NCBI GenBank assembly: GCA_963703165.1
Contig: OY969798.1
Span: 4,340,001 to 4,404,000 of the forward strand
Direction: 5' to 3'
From: JBQTKD01 sp963703165
GTDB lineage: Bacteria > Actinomycetota > Actinomycetes > Sporichthyales > Sporichthyaceae
DNA length: 64,000 nucleotides
Shown here: positions 52,920 to 61,052 of the stretch, piece by piece
Position numbering within the stretch: position 1 is the first letter of the stretch
Layout of the letters: every line of letters starts with the position of its first letter
Position numbers and translations under genes: made by a program
Notes under the pieces: generated by a model
Databases searched by the model: none
What the model was told of the DNA's origin: nothing
The model's input: only the letters and a program-made list of their open reading frames with translations

Positions 52920-52975
52920 CTCGGCGCTCACTGTGTTCGCGGAGTGCGCGAACCTCGTCGGCGCTGCTGCTTGTT

Positions 52976-53040
52976 GGCGACGCTCCGCGTCGCGGCGGGG
53001 CTCCGCCCCGCACCCCGGCGACGCTCCGCGTCGCGGCGGG
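52976..53040. repeat. 24-base direct repeat pair
   Basis: Identical 24-base blocks at 52976-52999 and 53017-53040, each containing GACGCTCCGCGTC, itself palindromic. The spacing is 41 bases. Confidence 0.85.
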
Positions 53041-53102
53041 CGCTCCGCGCCCGCACTCCCGCCCCGGGCGCTTCGCGCCGGGACCTCCGTGTGCGGGCCT
53101 TC

Positions 53103-53127
53103 GGCTACGGGATGTCATCCCGTAGCC
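53103..53127. repeat. 25-base palindrome
   Basis: GGCTACGGGATG-T-CATCCCGTAGCC, a perfect dyad with one central base. GGGATG/CATCCC also appear in a second looser pair at 53290-53328. Confidence 0.8.
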
Positions 53128-53172
53128 CTGCTTGTCGGCCCGTGTCAGGGCTGACAAGGACGTCTACGGGCC

Positions 53173-53255
53173 GACAAGGCCAACAACCATTACGCACGTC
53201 GTGCGCAATGGTTGTCGCGAACCCGGACAAACCGGACATTCGACGACCACTACGG
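53173..53255. repeat. Palindromic intergenic element, copy 2
   Basis: The hairpin arms ACAACCATTACGCAC (53183-53197) and 53201-53215 surround GTC. It differs from copy 1 (981-1064) by a compensated base pair (A-T here, G-C there). GGACAAACCGG (53225-53235) and ACCACTACGG (53246-53255) flank it as in the other copy. Confidence 0.75.
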
Positions 53256-53470
53256 ATGGCAGGCACCGCGGGACGGTGGGTGGCGGAGGGATGACGTCCC
53301 TCAGTCGTCCGTGTCATCCCGCAGCGGGGCCGACAAGGACCGCTGCGGGCTGACAGTGAGGAGCCACCTATCGCCTCAGGAGCCTCATTCGTACCGCCCG
53401 GGCTGGGCTTTCGGTGAGTCGCGGGGCCGGCCGTTAGGGTCGGGCCAAACCGACCTGGGGGACTCCGCGC

Positions 53471-56400
53471 GTGTACCTGAAATCCCTGACCCTGCGGGGG
53501 TTCAAGTCGTTCGCCTCGGCGACGACGCTACGGCTGGAGCCGGGCATCACCTGCGTCGTCGGGCCCAACGGGTCCGGCAAGTCCAACGTGGTCGATGCCC
53601 TGGCCTGGGTCATGGGCGAGCAGGGCGCGAAGTCGCTGCGCGGCGGCAAGATGGAGGACGTCATCTTTGCCGGCACGTCGGGCCGGCCCCCGCTCGGGCG
53701 GGCCGAGGTGTCGCTGACGATCGACAACTCCGACGGTGCCCTGCCGATCGACTACGCCGAGGTGACGATCACCCGGACCATGTTCCGCAACGGCGGTTCC
53801 GAGTACGCCATCAACGGCGACTCCTGCCGACTGCTGGACGTGCAGGAACTCCTCTCGGACTCCGGCATCGGCCGCGAGATGCACGTGATCGTCGGCCAGG
53901 GGCAGCTCGACGCGGTCCTCTCGGCGACCCCCGAGGAGCGGCGCGGGTTCATCGAGGAAGCCGCCGGCGTCCTCAAGCACCGCAAGCGCAAGGAGAAGGC
54001 CCTCCGCAAACTCGATGCGATGCAGGCCAACCTGACGCGCGTCGGCGACCTGGTCACCGAACTGCGTCGCCAGCTCAAGCCGCTCGGCAAGCAGGCACTC
54101 GTCGCACGCCGCGCCTCGGTGATCCAGGCGGACCTGCGCGACGCCCGGCTGCGCCTGCTCGCCGACGACCTGGTGAGCCTGCGGGCCACCTTCAACAGCG
54201 ACGTCGCCGACGAGACCGCGCTGCGCGAGCGAGCCGAACAGGTCGAAGCCGCGCTCGCTGCGGCCCGCGAACGGCAGGCGCTTCGTGAGGCGGAACTGGC
54301 CGAGTCGGCACCGGCTCTCGCTGCCGCCCAGGAAACGTGGTACCGCCTGTCCCAGCTGCGCGAACGGCTGACCGGCACGGCCGGACTGGCCTCCGAACGT
54401 GCCCGGCTGCTCGCGAACGCGGGGGAGGAGTTCCGTCCGGGCCGCGACCCGGACGAGCTGCTGCGCCAGGCGGAAGAAGTGCGCGCGCAGGAAGCAGAAC
54501 TCGTCGCCGAGGTCGAGATCCACCGCACCAAACTGGCCGAAGCCGTGGCGGTCCGCGAGGCCACCGAGGCCGCGTTGACCGTCGAGGAGAAACGAGTCGC
54601 TGTCGCGCTGCGCGCAGCCGCCGACCGCCGCGAGGGCCTGGCTCGCCTGCAGGGCAAGGTCAACGAGGCCCGGGCGCGCGCGCAGGCCGCGCAGTCGGAG
54701 ATCGGTCGCATCGTCAACGCCCTCACCGAGGCGTCGGCCCGCGCCGAGAAGAGCGAGCAGGAGTTCAAGACGCTCGAGGCGGAGGCCGCCGGACTGGAAG
54801 AAGGCGAAGCCGGACTCGACGAGGCGTACGAGGAGGCCGCCGAGGCCCTCGAGACGATCGAGGAGCACCTCGACGGTCTGCGCGAGCGGCAGCGAACCAC
54901 GGAGAGCGAGCGCACCGGACTGCGCGCCCGCAAGGAAACCCTCGAACTCGCCCTCACCCGCCGCGACGGTGCCGCCACCCTGCTCGAGGCGCCCGGTGTG
55001 CTCGGCACCGTCTCGAAGATGCTCACCGTGGCCCACGGCCACGAGACAGCTGTCGCGGCCGCCCTCGCCGGCGCGGCCGACGCGGTCGTCGTCGACTCGG
55101 TGCCCGCGGCCGTCGCCGCGCTGCGCCACCTCAAGGACCGCGACGCCGGCCAGGCGCATCTGTTCGTCGACTCGGCTCCCGTCGGGCGCCGCGGCTCGTC
55201 CGACCCGGGCAGCGGGACACCGCTGCTGTCACTCGTCACCGCCCCCGACCGGCTGCGGGCCTCCCTGGAGAGCTTGCTTGCGGACTGGGTGCTGGTCCCC
55301 GACCTGGACGCCGCCGCGGCCCTTGTCGCGCAACGACCGGACCTGCACGCCGTCACACCCGAGGGCGACGTCGTCTCCGCGCACCGCGCCGTCGGAGGCT
55401 CCGCGAGCCCGCCGAGCCTCCTCGAACTGCAGGCCGCCGTCGATGAAGCCACCGCCGCTCTCGTCACCGCCGACGCCACCGCCGAACGCCTGCTGATCGA
55501 GATCGCGACCACCGACGAGGCCCGTGCCGCCGCGCAGGTCGTCGCCGACGAGACGCTGGCCGCCCTGCACGAGTCCGACGCCGGCCACGCAGCCCTCGCG
55601 GAACAGCTCGCCCGCCTCGGGGGTGCGGCCCGCGCCGCCCGGGGCGAGGCCGAACGACTCGCGGCCGGGGTCGCCACGGCGGAAGCGGCACGGGACGCGG
55701 GCCAGGCGGGCCTCGCGGAACTCGAGGAGCGCCTCGCCGCGGCCGAACAGGAACCCTCCGAAGTCCAGGACGCGCCGGACGAACGTGTGACGCTCGCAGC
55801 GGCTGCCACCAACGCCCGCGCGAGTGAGATGGAGTCCCGCCTCGCCCTGCGGACCGGGGAAGAACGGGTCAAGGGCTTCACCGGCCGCGCCGACGGATTG
55901 GTCCGCGCCGCCCAGTCGGAGCGGGCCGCACGCGAGCAGGCCGCCGTCCGGCGGGTGGAGCGCGACCGGACCGCCCGGGCCGCCGCCGCAGTCGCCACCG
56001 CGGCCTCGACGACGCTGGAACTCCTCGAGGTGTCACTGCGCGCAGCCGCCGCGCAGCGCGCAGCCGCCGACGACGCTCGACGGTCCGGTGAGAGCGAGCT
56101 CGCCGAACTGCGCGCCGCGGAGCGGGCCCACAGCAGTGAGCTCGAGCGGCTCACCGACTCCGTCCACCGGGAGGAGGTCGCCCGGGCCGAACACCGCCTG
56201 CGTATCGAGGGCCTCGAACAACGCGCTGTCGACGAGTTGGGCGTCGCCCCCGACGTGCTGATCGCCGAGTACGGCCCGGACCAGCTGGTGCCGGTGCTCG
56301 AGGTCGCCGAACCGGTCGAGGGCGAGGACGTCCCGATCGTGAACTTCGCGGAGCCGACGGCCACCGAGCACGTCCCGTTCGTCCGCTCCGAGCAGGAGAA

Positions 56401-57097
56401 GCGGCTGAAGGCGGCCGAGAAGGCCCTCACTCAGCTGGGCAAGGTCAATCCGCTCGCTCTCGAGGAGTTCGCGGCGCTGGAGGAGCGCAACGCGTTCCTG
56501 ACCGGGCAGCTCGAGGACCTCAAGAACTCCCGCCGCGACCTGCTGACCGTCGTCGCCGAGGTCGACGCCCGCGTGCAGGAGGTCTTCACCTCGGCCTGGG
56601 AGGACACCGAACGCGAGTTCGTCGGCGTCTTCTCGCGGTTGTTCCCGGGCGGCGAGGGGCGGCTGCTGCTCACCGACCCCAGCGACATGCTCACCACCGG
56701 CATCGAGGTCGAGGCCCGCCCGCCCGGCAAGAAGGTGAAGCGGCTCTCACTGCTCTCCGGCGGCGAACGGTCCCTGGTGGCCGTCGCGCTGCTGGTCGCG
56801 ATCTTCCGCGCCCGGCCCAGCCCGTTCTACGTCCTCGACGAGGTCGAGGCGGCGCTGGACGACACCAACCTGGGCCGCCTGATCACGATCATGGAGGAGC
56901 TGCGCGAGTCCTCCCAGCTGATCGTCATCACGCACCAGAAGCGGACGATGGAGGTCGCCGACGCGCTCTACGGCGTTTCGATGCGCGGCGACGGGGTGAC
57001 CACCGTCATCAGCCAGAAGCTTCGCGAGCACGACGACCGAGGGACGAGTGAGGAGTCCGAGCGAACAACGGCGCTGCGCGAGGAACAGCCCGCATGA
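53471..57097 (+). CDS. smc: Chromosome segregation ATPase SMC
   Basis: A 1,208-residue condensin-type ATPase. The N-terminal MYLKSLTLRGFKSFASAT and Walker A VVGPNGSGKSNVVDALAW, QGQLDAVLSATPEERR, two long Ala/Glu/Arg coiled coils (about 165-490 and 660-1000), and a globular hinge between them. The C-terminal signature LSGGERSLVAVALLVAIF with Walker B FYVLDEVEAALDDTN closes the head. The GTG at 53471 is the canonical start. It overlaps the HAD gene by ATGA, and ftsY follows, as in many bacteria. Confidence 0.97.
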   Translation: MYLKSLTLRGFKSFASATTLRLEPGITCVVGPNGSGKSNVVDALAWVMGEQGAKSLRGGKMEDVIFAGTSGRPPLGRAEVSLTIDNSDGALPIDYAEVTITRTMFRNGGSEYAINGDSCRLLDVQELLSDSGIGREMHVIVGQGQLDAVLSATPEERRGFIEEAAGVLKHRKRKEKALRKLDAMQANLTRVGDLVTELRRQLKPLGKQALVARRASVIQADLRDARLRLLADDLVSLRATFNSDVADETALRERAEQVEAALAAARERQALREAELAESAPALAAAQETWYRLSQLRERLTGTAGLASERARLLANAGEEFRPGRDPDELLRQAEEVRAQEAELVAEVEIHRTKLAEAVAVREATEAALTVEEKRVAVALRAAADRREGLARLQGKVNEARARAQAAQSEIGRIVNALTEASARAEKSEQEFKTLEAEAAGLEEGEAGLDEAYEEAAEALETIEEHLDGLRERQRTTESERTGLRARKETLELALTRRDGAATLLEAPGVLGTVSKMLTVAHGHETAVAAALAGAADAVVVDSVPAAVAALRHLKDRDAGQAHLFVDSAPVGRRGSSDPGSGTPLLSLVTAPDRLRASLESLLADWVLVPDLDAAAALVAQRPDLHAVTPEGDVVSAHRAVGGSASPPSLLELQAAVDEATAALVTADATAERLLIEIATTDEARAAAQVVADETLAALHESDAGHAALAEQLARLGGAARAARGEAERLAAGVATAEAARDAGQAGLAELEERLAAAEQEPSEVQDAPDERVTLAAAATNARASEMESRLALRTGEERVKGFTGRADGLVRAAQSERAAREQAAVRRVERDRTARAAAAVATAASTTLELLEVSLRAAAAQRAAADDARRSGESELAELRAAERAHSSELERLTDSVHREEVARAEHRLRIEGLEQRAVDELGVAPDVLIAEYGPDQLVPVLEVAEPVEGEDVPIVNFAEPTATEHVPFVRSEQEKRLKAAEKALTQLGKVNPLALEEFAALEERNAFLTGQLEDLKNSRRDLLTVVAEVDARVQEVFTSAWEDTEREFVGVFSRLFPGGEGRLLLTDPSDMLTTGIEVEARPPGKKVKRLSLLSGGERSLVAVALLVAIFRARPSPFYVLDEVEAALDDTNLGRLITIMEELRESSQLIVITHQKRTMEVADALYGVSMRGDGVTTVISQKLREHDDRGTSEESERTTALREEQPA

Positions 57098-57771
57098 CCG
57101 GACCGGAACCCGAGAAACTGACCGAGGCCGAACTGACCGAGCAGAGCGGGCAGCGTCCGCGCCCGGCAGCGTTCCTCTTCGACGTCGACGGCGTCCTACG
57201 GGTGTGGGAGGCCGGGGAGATCGCCGAGATCGAGCGGCGCTACGGCGTCCCGCTGGGCACGCTCAACGAGGTGGCCTACGACATCGACCGGTTCGGCCCG
57301 GCGCTGCTCGGCCAGATCACCGACGACGACTGGCGTGCCTCGGTCACCGCGGCGATGGTCCCGATCGTGGGCGACGTCCGGAAGGCGATCAAGTGCGTCA
57401 TCGACTGGAGTGCGCGCTTCGGCCGGATCGACGCCGACATCGCTGAACTCATCGCGCAGTTGCGTGCCGATGGTGCCCAGGTCGGGCTCATCGCCAACGC
57501 CACCGACCGGCTGCGGCAGGACATGGTCCGTCTCGGTGTCGCCGAGCAGGTGGACACGATCGTGGACTCCGCCCACGAGGGCGTGGCAAAGCCGGATGCG
57601 GCGATCTTCCTGCGGGTCGCAGAGATCTTCGACGTGCCGCCGGAGCGCTGTCTGTACGTCGGAGTACGGGCCGAGCACGTCGCCGGTGCGGAGCGGATCG
57701 GGATGGTGGGGCACCTCTACGGAGACGCCGCAGGCCTCCGGGAGATGATTGCCCGGTTGCCGACCGGCTGA
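57094..57771 (+). CDS. HAD-superfamily hydrolase
   Basis: A 225-residue phosphatase-like protein. Motif I is AFLFDVDGVLRVWEAG (nucleophile and acid Asp), motif II is near GLIANATDR, and motifs III/IV are the K-P-D pair in AKPDAAIFLRVAEIF with LYVGVRAEHVAGAERIGM. The cap is a helical C1 type. Motif IV reads GVRAEH where most members have GD, a possible weakening of metal binding. Coupled to smc by ATGA overlap. Substrate unknown. Confidence 0.85.
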   Translation: MTGPEPEKLTEAELTEQSGQRPRPAAFLFDVDGVLRVWEAGEIAEIERRYGVPLGTLNEVAYDIDRFGPALLGQITDDDWRASVTAAMVPIVGDVRKAIKCVIDWSARFGRIDADIAELIAQLRADGAQVGLIANATDRLRQDMVRLGVAEQVDTIVDSAHEGVAKPDAAIFLRVAEIFDVPPERCLYVGVRAEHVAGAERIGMVGHLYGDAAGLREMIARLPTG

Positions 57772-57795
57772 CCTGACCGAGAGCCCGGGGTCGAA

Positions 57796-58941
57796 GTGGA
57801 ATACCTGATCATCACGATCGTCGTGGTGCTGCTCATCACGGCCGTGGTGGCGGGCCTCGTCGGTGCGGGCCTGCGCCCACGCCAGGAGGCGCCGCCCGAG
57901 ATCGAGGCGGAACCGACCGAGGCGTCGTCGAACGATGTCGACGTGCTCGACGTACCTGTCGAGGACCTCGAAGTCCCGCCGCTCATCGAAGCCCCACCGC
58001 TCGAGACCCCCGAGGCCACCGCCGGCCGGCTGATGCGGCTGCGCTCGCGTCTGTCCCGTTCGCAGTCGTCCCTGGGCAAGGGCCTGCTCACCCTGCTGTC
58101 CCGCGACAACCTCGACGACGACACCTGGGACGAGATCGAGGAAACCCTGCTGCTCGCGGACGTCGGCGTCGGCCCGACCGGCGAGATCGTGGAACGCCTA
58201 CGCACCGCTGTGCGCGTCGAGGGATCCCGCACGCCCGAACAGGTCCACGCGCTGCTGCGTGCCGAACTCATCACGACGATCGGCGCGGACACCGATCGCT
58301 CCCTGCACGCGGTCCGCGGCACCGGTGAGCGGCCCTCGGTCACCCTCGTCGTCGGTGTCAACGGCACCGGCAAGACCACCACCACCGGCAAGCTCGCCCG
58401 GGTGCTCGTCGCCGACGGCCGCACCGTGCTGCTCGGCGCCGCGGACACCTTCCGCGCCGCTGCCGCCGATCAACTGCAGACCTGGGGGGAGCGCGTCGGG
58501 GCGCGCACCGTGCGCGGGCCCGAGGGCGGGGACCCGGCCAGCGTCGCCTTCGAGGCGGTCAAGCAAGGAGCCGGCGAGGACGTGGACGCGGTCATCATCG
58601 ACACCGCCGGCCGCCTGCACACGAAGGCCGGGCTGATGGACGAGCTCGGCAAGGTCAAGCGCGTCATCGAGAAGCAGAGCCCCGTGCACGAGGTCCTGCT
58701 GGTGCTGGACGCGACCACGGGGCAGAACGGACTCGTGCAGGCGAAGGTCTTCGCCGAGGTCGTCGACGTGACCGGAGTGGTGCTCACCAAGCTCGACGGC
58801 ACCGCCAAGGGAGGCATCGTCATCGCGGTGCAACGCGAGCTCGGCGTTCCCGTGAAGCTCATCGGCCTGGGCGAGGGCGCCGACGACCTCGCGCCGTTCG
58901 ACGCCGAACAATTCGTCGACGCTCTGCTCGCCGACCAGTAG
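57796..58941 (+). CDS. ftsY: Signal recognition particle receptor FtsY
   Basis: A 381-residue GTPase that docks SRP-ribosome complexes to the membrane. It has an N-terminal membrane helix (ITIVVVLLITAVVAGLVGAGL), an acidic A region, then the NG domain with G1 VVGVNGTGKTTTTGKLA, LGAADTFRAAAADQL, DTAGRLHTKAGLMDEL and TKLDGTAKGG. The N-terminal anchor is the form found in actinobacteria. GTG 57796 follows a GAGCCCGGGG stretch. Completes the smc-HAD-ftsY run. Confidence 0.96.
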   Translation: MEYLIITIVVVLLITAVVAGLVGAGLRPRQEAPPEIEAEPTEASSNDVDVLDVPVEDLEVPPLIEAPPLETPEATAGRLMRLRSRLSRSQSSLGKGLLTLLSRDNLDDDTWDEIEETLLLADVGVGPTGEIVERLRTAVRVEGSRTPEQVHALLRAELITTIGADTDRSLHAVRGTGERPSVTLVVGVNGTGKTTTTGKLARVLVADGRTVLLGAADTFRAAAADQLQTWGERVGARTVRGPEGGDPASVAFEAVKQGAGEDVDAVIIDTAGRLHTKAGLMDELGKVKRVIEKQSPVHEVLLVLDATTGQNGLVQAKVFAEVVDVTGVVLTKLDGTAKGGIVIAVQRELGVPVKLIGLGEGADDLAPFDAEQFVDALLADQ

Positions 58942-59060
58942 AGCTCGCCGACCAGTAGATCCACCGCGGACGACCCCGGTCAACGACCGGGACGAACCGG
59001 CGGTTCCCGCGCGGCCTTTCTCACCGATTCGCGATCTTGGTCCGGTGTCCGTAGGCGGGA

Positions 59061-59076
59061 GTAACCCAGATGTAAC
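59061..59076 (+). promoter_or_regulatory. GlnR-type nitrogen control box upstream of amt1
   Basis: GTAAC-CCAGAT-GTAAC, two half-sites six bases apart, 123 bases before the first amt gene. Actinobacterial GlnR sites have gTnAC-n6-GaAAC-type spacing. Only the half-site pattern is seen. Confidence 0.45.
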
Positions 59077-59198
59077 ACCGGTGCGCGATCGGTGATCTTG
59101 TCGAAACACGTCCCGCCGCTCCGCGAAACCCACTCTCGGCAAATTCGGTGCCTGTCACCGCGAGCGCCGGGCCGCGGTGGGAATCGAGAGGCGACGGG

Positions 59199-60548
59199 AT
59201 GCCCGAGATCAACTCCGGGGATACCGCCTGGATGCTCATCAGCTGCGCTTTGGTGCTGCTCATGACACCAGGCTTGGCGTTCTTCTACGGCGGCATGGTC
59301 CGCGTGAAGAGCGTCCTGAACATGATGATGATGTCCGCTGCGGCGCTCGCGATCGTCAGCGTGCTCTGGGTGCTCTACGGCTACAGCCTGGCGCTCACCA
59401 AGGACCAGGGGGGCGGCCTCATCGGCGGGCTCGACTCCGCCGGCCTGCACGACGAGATCGCCTCCGACGCCGTCTCCGGAACCATTCCGGCCTCGGTGTT
59501 CGTCGCCTTCCAGTTGATGTTCGCGATCATCACCGTCGCCCTCATCTCCGGCGCGATTGCCGATCGCGCCAAGTTCGGCACGTGGTGCATCTTCGTGGTC
59601 CTGTGGGCCACGCTCGTGTACTTCCCCGTCGCCCACTGGGTCTTCTACTTCGGTGAGGGCGTCAACGAGGACGGCAGCTACATCAACCCTGGCTGGATCG
59701 TCGATCAGGGCGTCCTGGACTTCGCCGGCGGCACAGCCGTCCACATCAACTCGGGTGCTGCCGCGCTCGCGCTGGTGCTGGTCCTCGGCAAGCGCAGGGG
59801 CTGGCGCAAGGACCCGATGCGGCCCCACAACGTGCCGTTCGTGATGCTCGGCGCTGCGCTGCTGTGGTTCGGCTGGTTCGGCTTCAACGCCGGTTCCGCG
59901 CTTGCGGCGAACAACACCGCCGGTGTCACCTTCCTCAACAGCCAGGTCGCCACGGCAGCCGCGGTCATCGGGTGGTTGACCATCGAACGAGTCCGGGACG
60001 GCAGCTTCACGATGCTCGGCGCCGCCTCCGGAATGGTCGCCGGTCTGGTCGCGATCACACCGTCCTGCAACACCGTCGATCCGTTGGGCGCGTTGGCCAT
60101 CGGCGTCATCGCCGGTGCGGCGTGCAGCCTCGCGATCGGGCTCAAGTTCAAGTTCGGCTACGACGACTCGCTCGACGTCGTCGGCGTCCACCTGGTCGGT
60201 GGCCTCGTCGGCACCCTGCTCATCGGCTTCTTCGCCACCGCTGATGCCCCTGCCGGCATCGACGGCATGTTCTACGGCGGCGGCGCCGACCAGCTCGGCA
60301 AGCAGGCACTCGGTGCCTTCTCGGTCCTCGGCTACTCGTTCGTGGTGACCCTGATCCTCGGGTTCATCCTGCACAAGACGATCGGCTTCCGGATCTCCGA
60401 GGACGAGGAAGCTGCCGGTATCGACATCTCGGTCCACGCCGAGAGCGCCTACGAGATGACCTCCGTCGGCTCCCCGTTGGCCCGGCACGCCGGCGGATCC
60501 TCGCACTCGCCCTCTCCCACGGTGACGACCTCGAAGGTGGACGCATGA
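59199..60548 (+). CDS. amt: Ammonium transporter (first copy)
   Basis: A 449-residue integral membrane ammonium channel of the Amt/Rh family with 11 expected helices. DTAWMLISCALVLLMTPGLAFFYGGMVR, VYFPVAHWVF and FAGGTAVHINSG are family signatures, and the channel His pair lies in HINSG and VVGVHLVGG. ATG 59199 follows GAGAGGCGACGGG. It overlaps glnK by ATGA, so transporter and PII regulator are coupled: PII docks on the channel when nitrogen is sufficient. Confidence 0.95.
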   Translation: MPEINSGDTAWMLISCALVLLMTPGLAFFYGGMVRVKSVLNMMMMSAAALAIVSVLWVLYGYSLALTKDQGGGLIGGLDSAGLHDEIASDAVSGTIPASVFVAFQLMFAIITVALISGAIADRAKFGTWCIFVVLWATLVYFPVAHWVFYFGEGVNEDGSYINPGWIVDQGVLDFAGGTAVHINSGAAALALVLVLGKRRGWRKDPMRPHNVPFVMLGAALLWFGWFGFNAGSALAANNTAGVTFLNSQVATAAAVIGWLTIERVRDGSFTMLGAASGMVAGLVAITPSCNTVDPLGALAIGVIAGAACSLAIGLKFKFGYDDSLDVVGVHLVGGLVGTLLIGFFATADAPAGIDGMFYGGGADQLGKQALGAFSVLGYSFVVTLILGFILHKTIGFRISEDEEAAGIDISVHAESAYEMTSVGSPLARHAGGSSHSPSPTVTTSKVDA

Positions 60549-60883
60549 AGCTGCTGATCGCCGTCATCAAGCCCTTCAAGCTCGATGACGTCCGCGCCGC
60601 ACTGGAGAAGTTCGGTGTGCACGGCATGACGGTCAGTGAGGCCAGCGGCTACGGCCGCCAGCGCGGCCACACCGAGGTCTACCGCGGCGCCGAGTACACC
60701 GTCGATCTGGTCCCCAAGGTCCGTATCGAGGTCCTGGTCGACGACCCCGACATCACCGACGTCCTCGAGGTCGTGGTGAAGGCAGCACAGACAGGAAAGA
60801 TCGGTGACGGGAAGGTCTGGGTCGTCCCGGTGGACAGCGTGGTGCGGGTACGCACCGGGGAGCGTGACACCGACGCTCTCTGA
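60545..60883 (+). CDS. glnK: Nitrogen regulatory protein PII (first copy)
   Basis: A 112-residue trimeric signal protein. The T-loop keeps GYGRQRGHTEVYRGAEY with Tyr51, the residue adenylylated or uridylylated in PII proteins. The B and C loop motifs TGKIGDGKVWVVPVD and VRTGERD are intact. It binds ATP and 2-oxoglutarate and blocks Amt when unmodified. Overlaps amt by ATGA; a GlnR-like box begins right after its stop codon. Confidence 0.96.
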   Translation: MKLLIAVIKPFKLDDVRAALEKFGVHGMTVSEASGYGRQRGHTEVYRGAEYTVDLVPKVRIEVLVDDPDITDVLEVVVKAAQTGKIGDGKVWVVPVDSVVRVRTGERDTDAL

Positions 60884-60899
60884 GTAACCGTCAGGTAAG
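60884..60899 (+). promoter_or_regulatory. GlnR-type box upstream of amt2
   Basis: GTAAC-CGTCAG-GTAAG, same half-site spacing as the box before the first amt, starting immediately after the glnK stop. Confidence 0.4.
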
Positions 60900-60904
60900 C
60901 CTTC

Positions 60905-60930
60905 GACCCGGCCGCATCGGCGGCCGGGTC
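60905..60930. terminator. Hairpin after the first glnK
   Basis: GACCCGGCCG-CATCGG-CGGCCGGGTC, 10-bp perfect stem without a T-run; a likely transcript end between the two amt-glnK modules. Confidence 0.55.
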
Positions 60931-61052
60931 GCAGGCATGTCCGCATCCGGAGTCCTTTATGACGCTGTCTCAGAAATGAGTTGCGTGTCACTAGGAATTA
61001 GTGGTGAGGCCTCAGTAATCTCTGCGCAACATCCGGTGCGGGAGGTCTGTTC

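Larger units (their letters stand above)
52580..53470. other. Palindrome-rich non-coding region upstream of smc
   Basis: About 890 bases without a convincing gene on either strand but crowded with inverted and direct repeats. It includes a 15-bp-stem hairpin (52880-52919), a 24-base direct repeat pair (52976-52999 and 53017-53040), several GCTCCGC and CTTCGCG mini-hairpins, a 25-base palindrome (53103-53127), a 13-bp inverted repeat (53131-53143 with 53166-53178), the second copy of the intergenic palindromic element, and a GGGATGAC...GTCATCCC pair (53290-53328). The smc promoter must lie near its end. Confidence 0.7.

Noticed and set aside
52818..53294. Open frames crossing the palindrome-rich region before smc
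   Set aside because: Composition comes from repeated GC-rich hairpins; no ribosome site, no plausible protein features, and both strands are equally open.
53752..56430. Long open frame (892 codons) antisense to smc
   Set aside because: A codon-position shadow of a high-GC gene: Ser/Ala/Arg-dominated product, no domains, fully inside smc.
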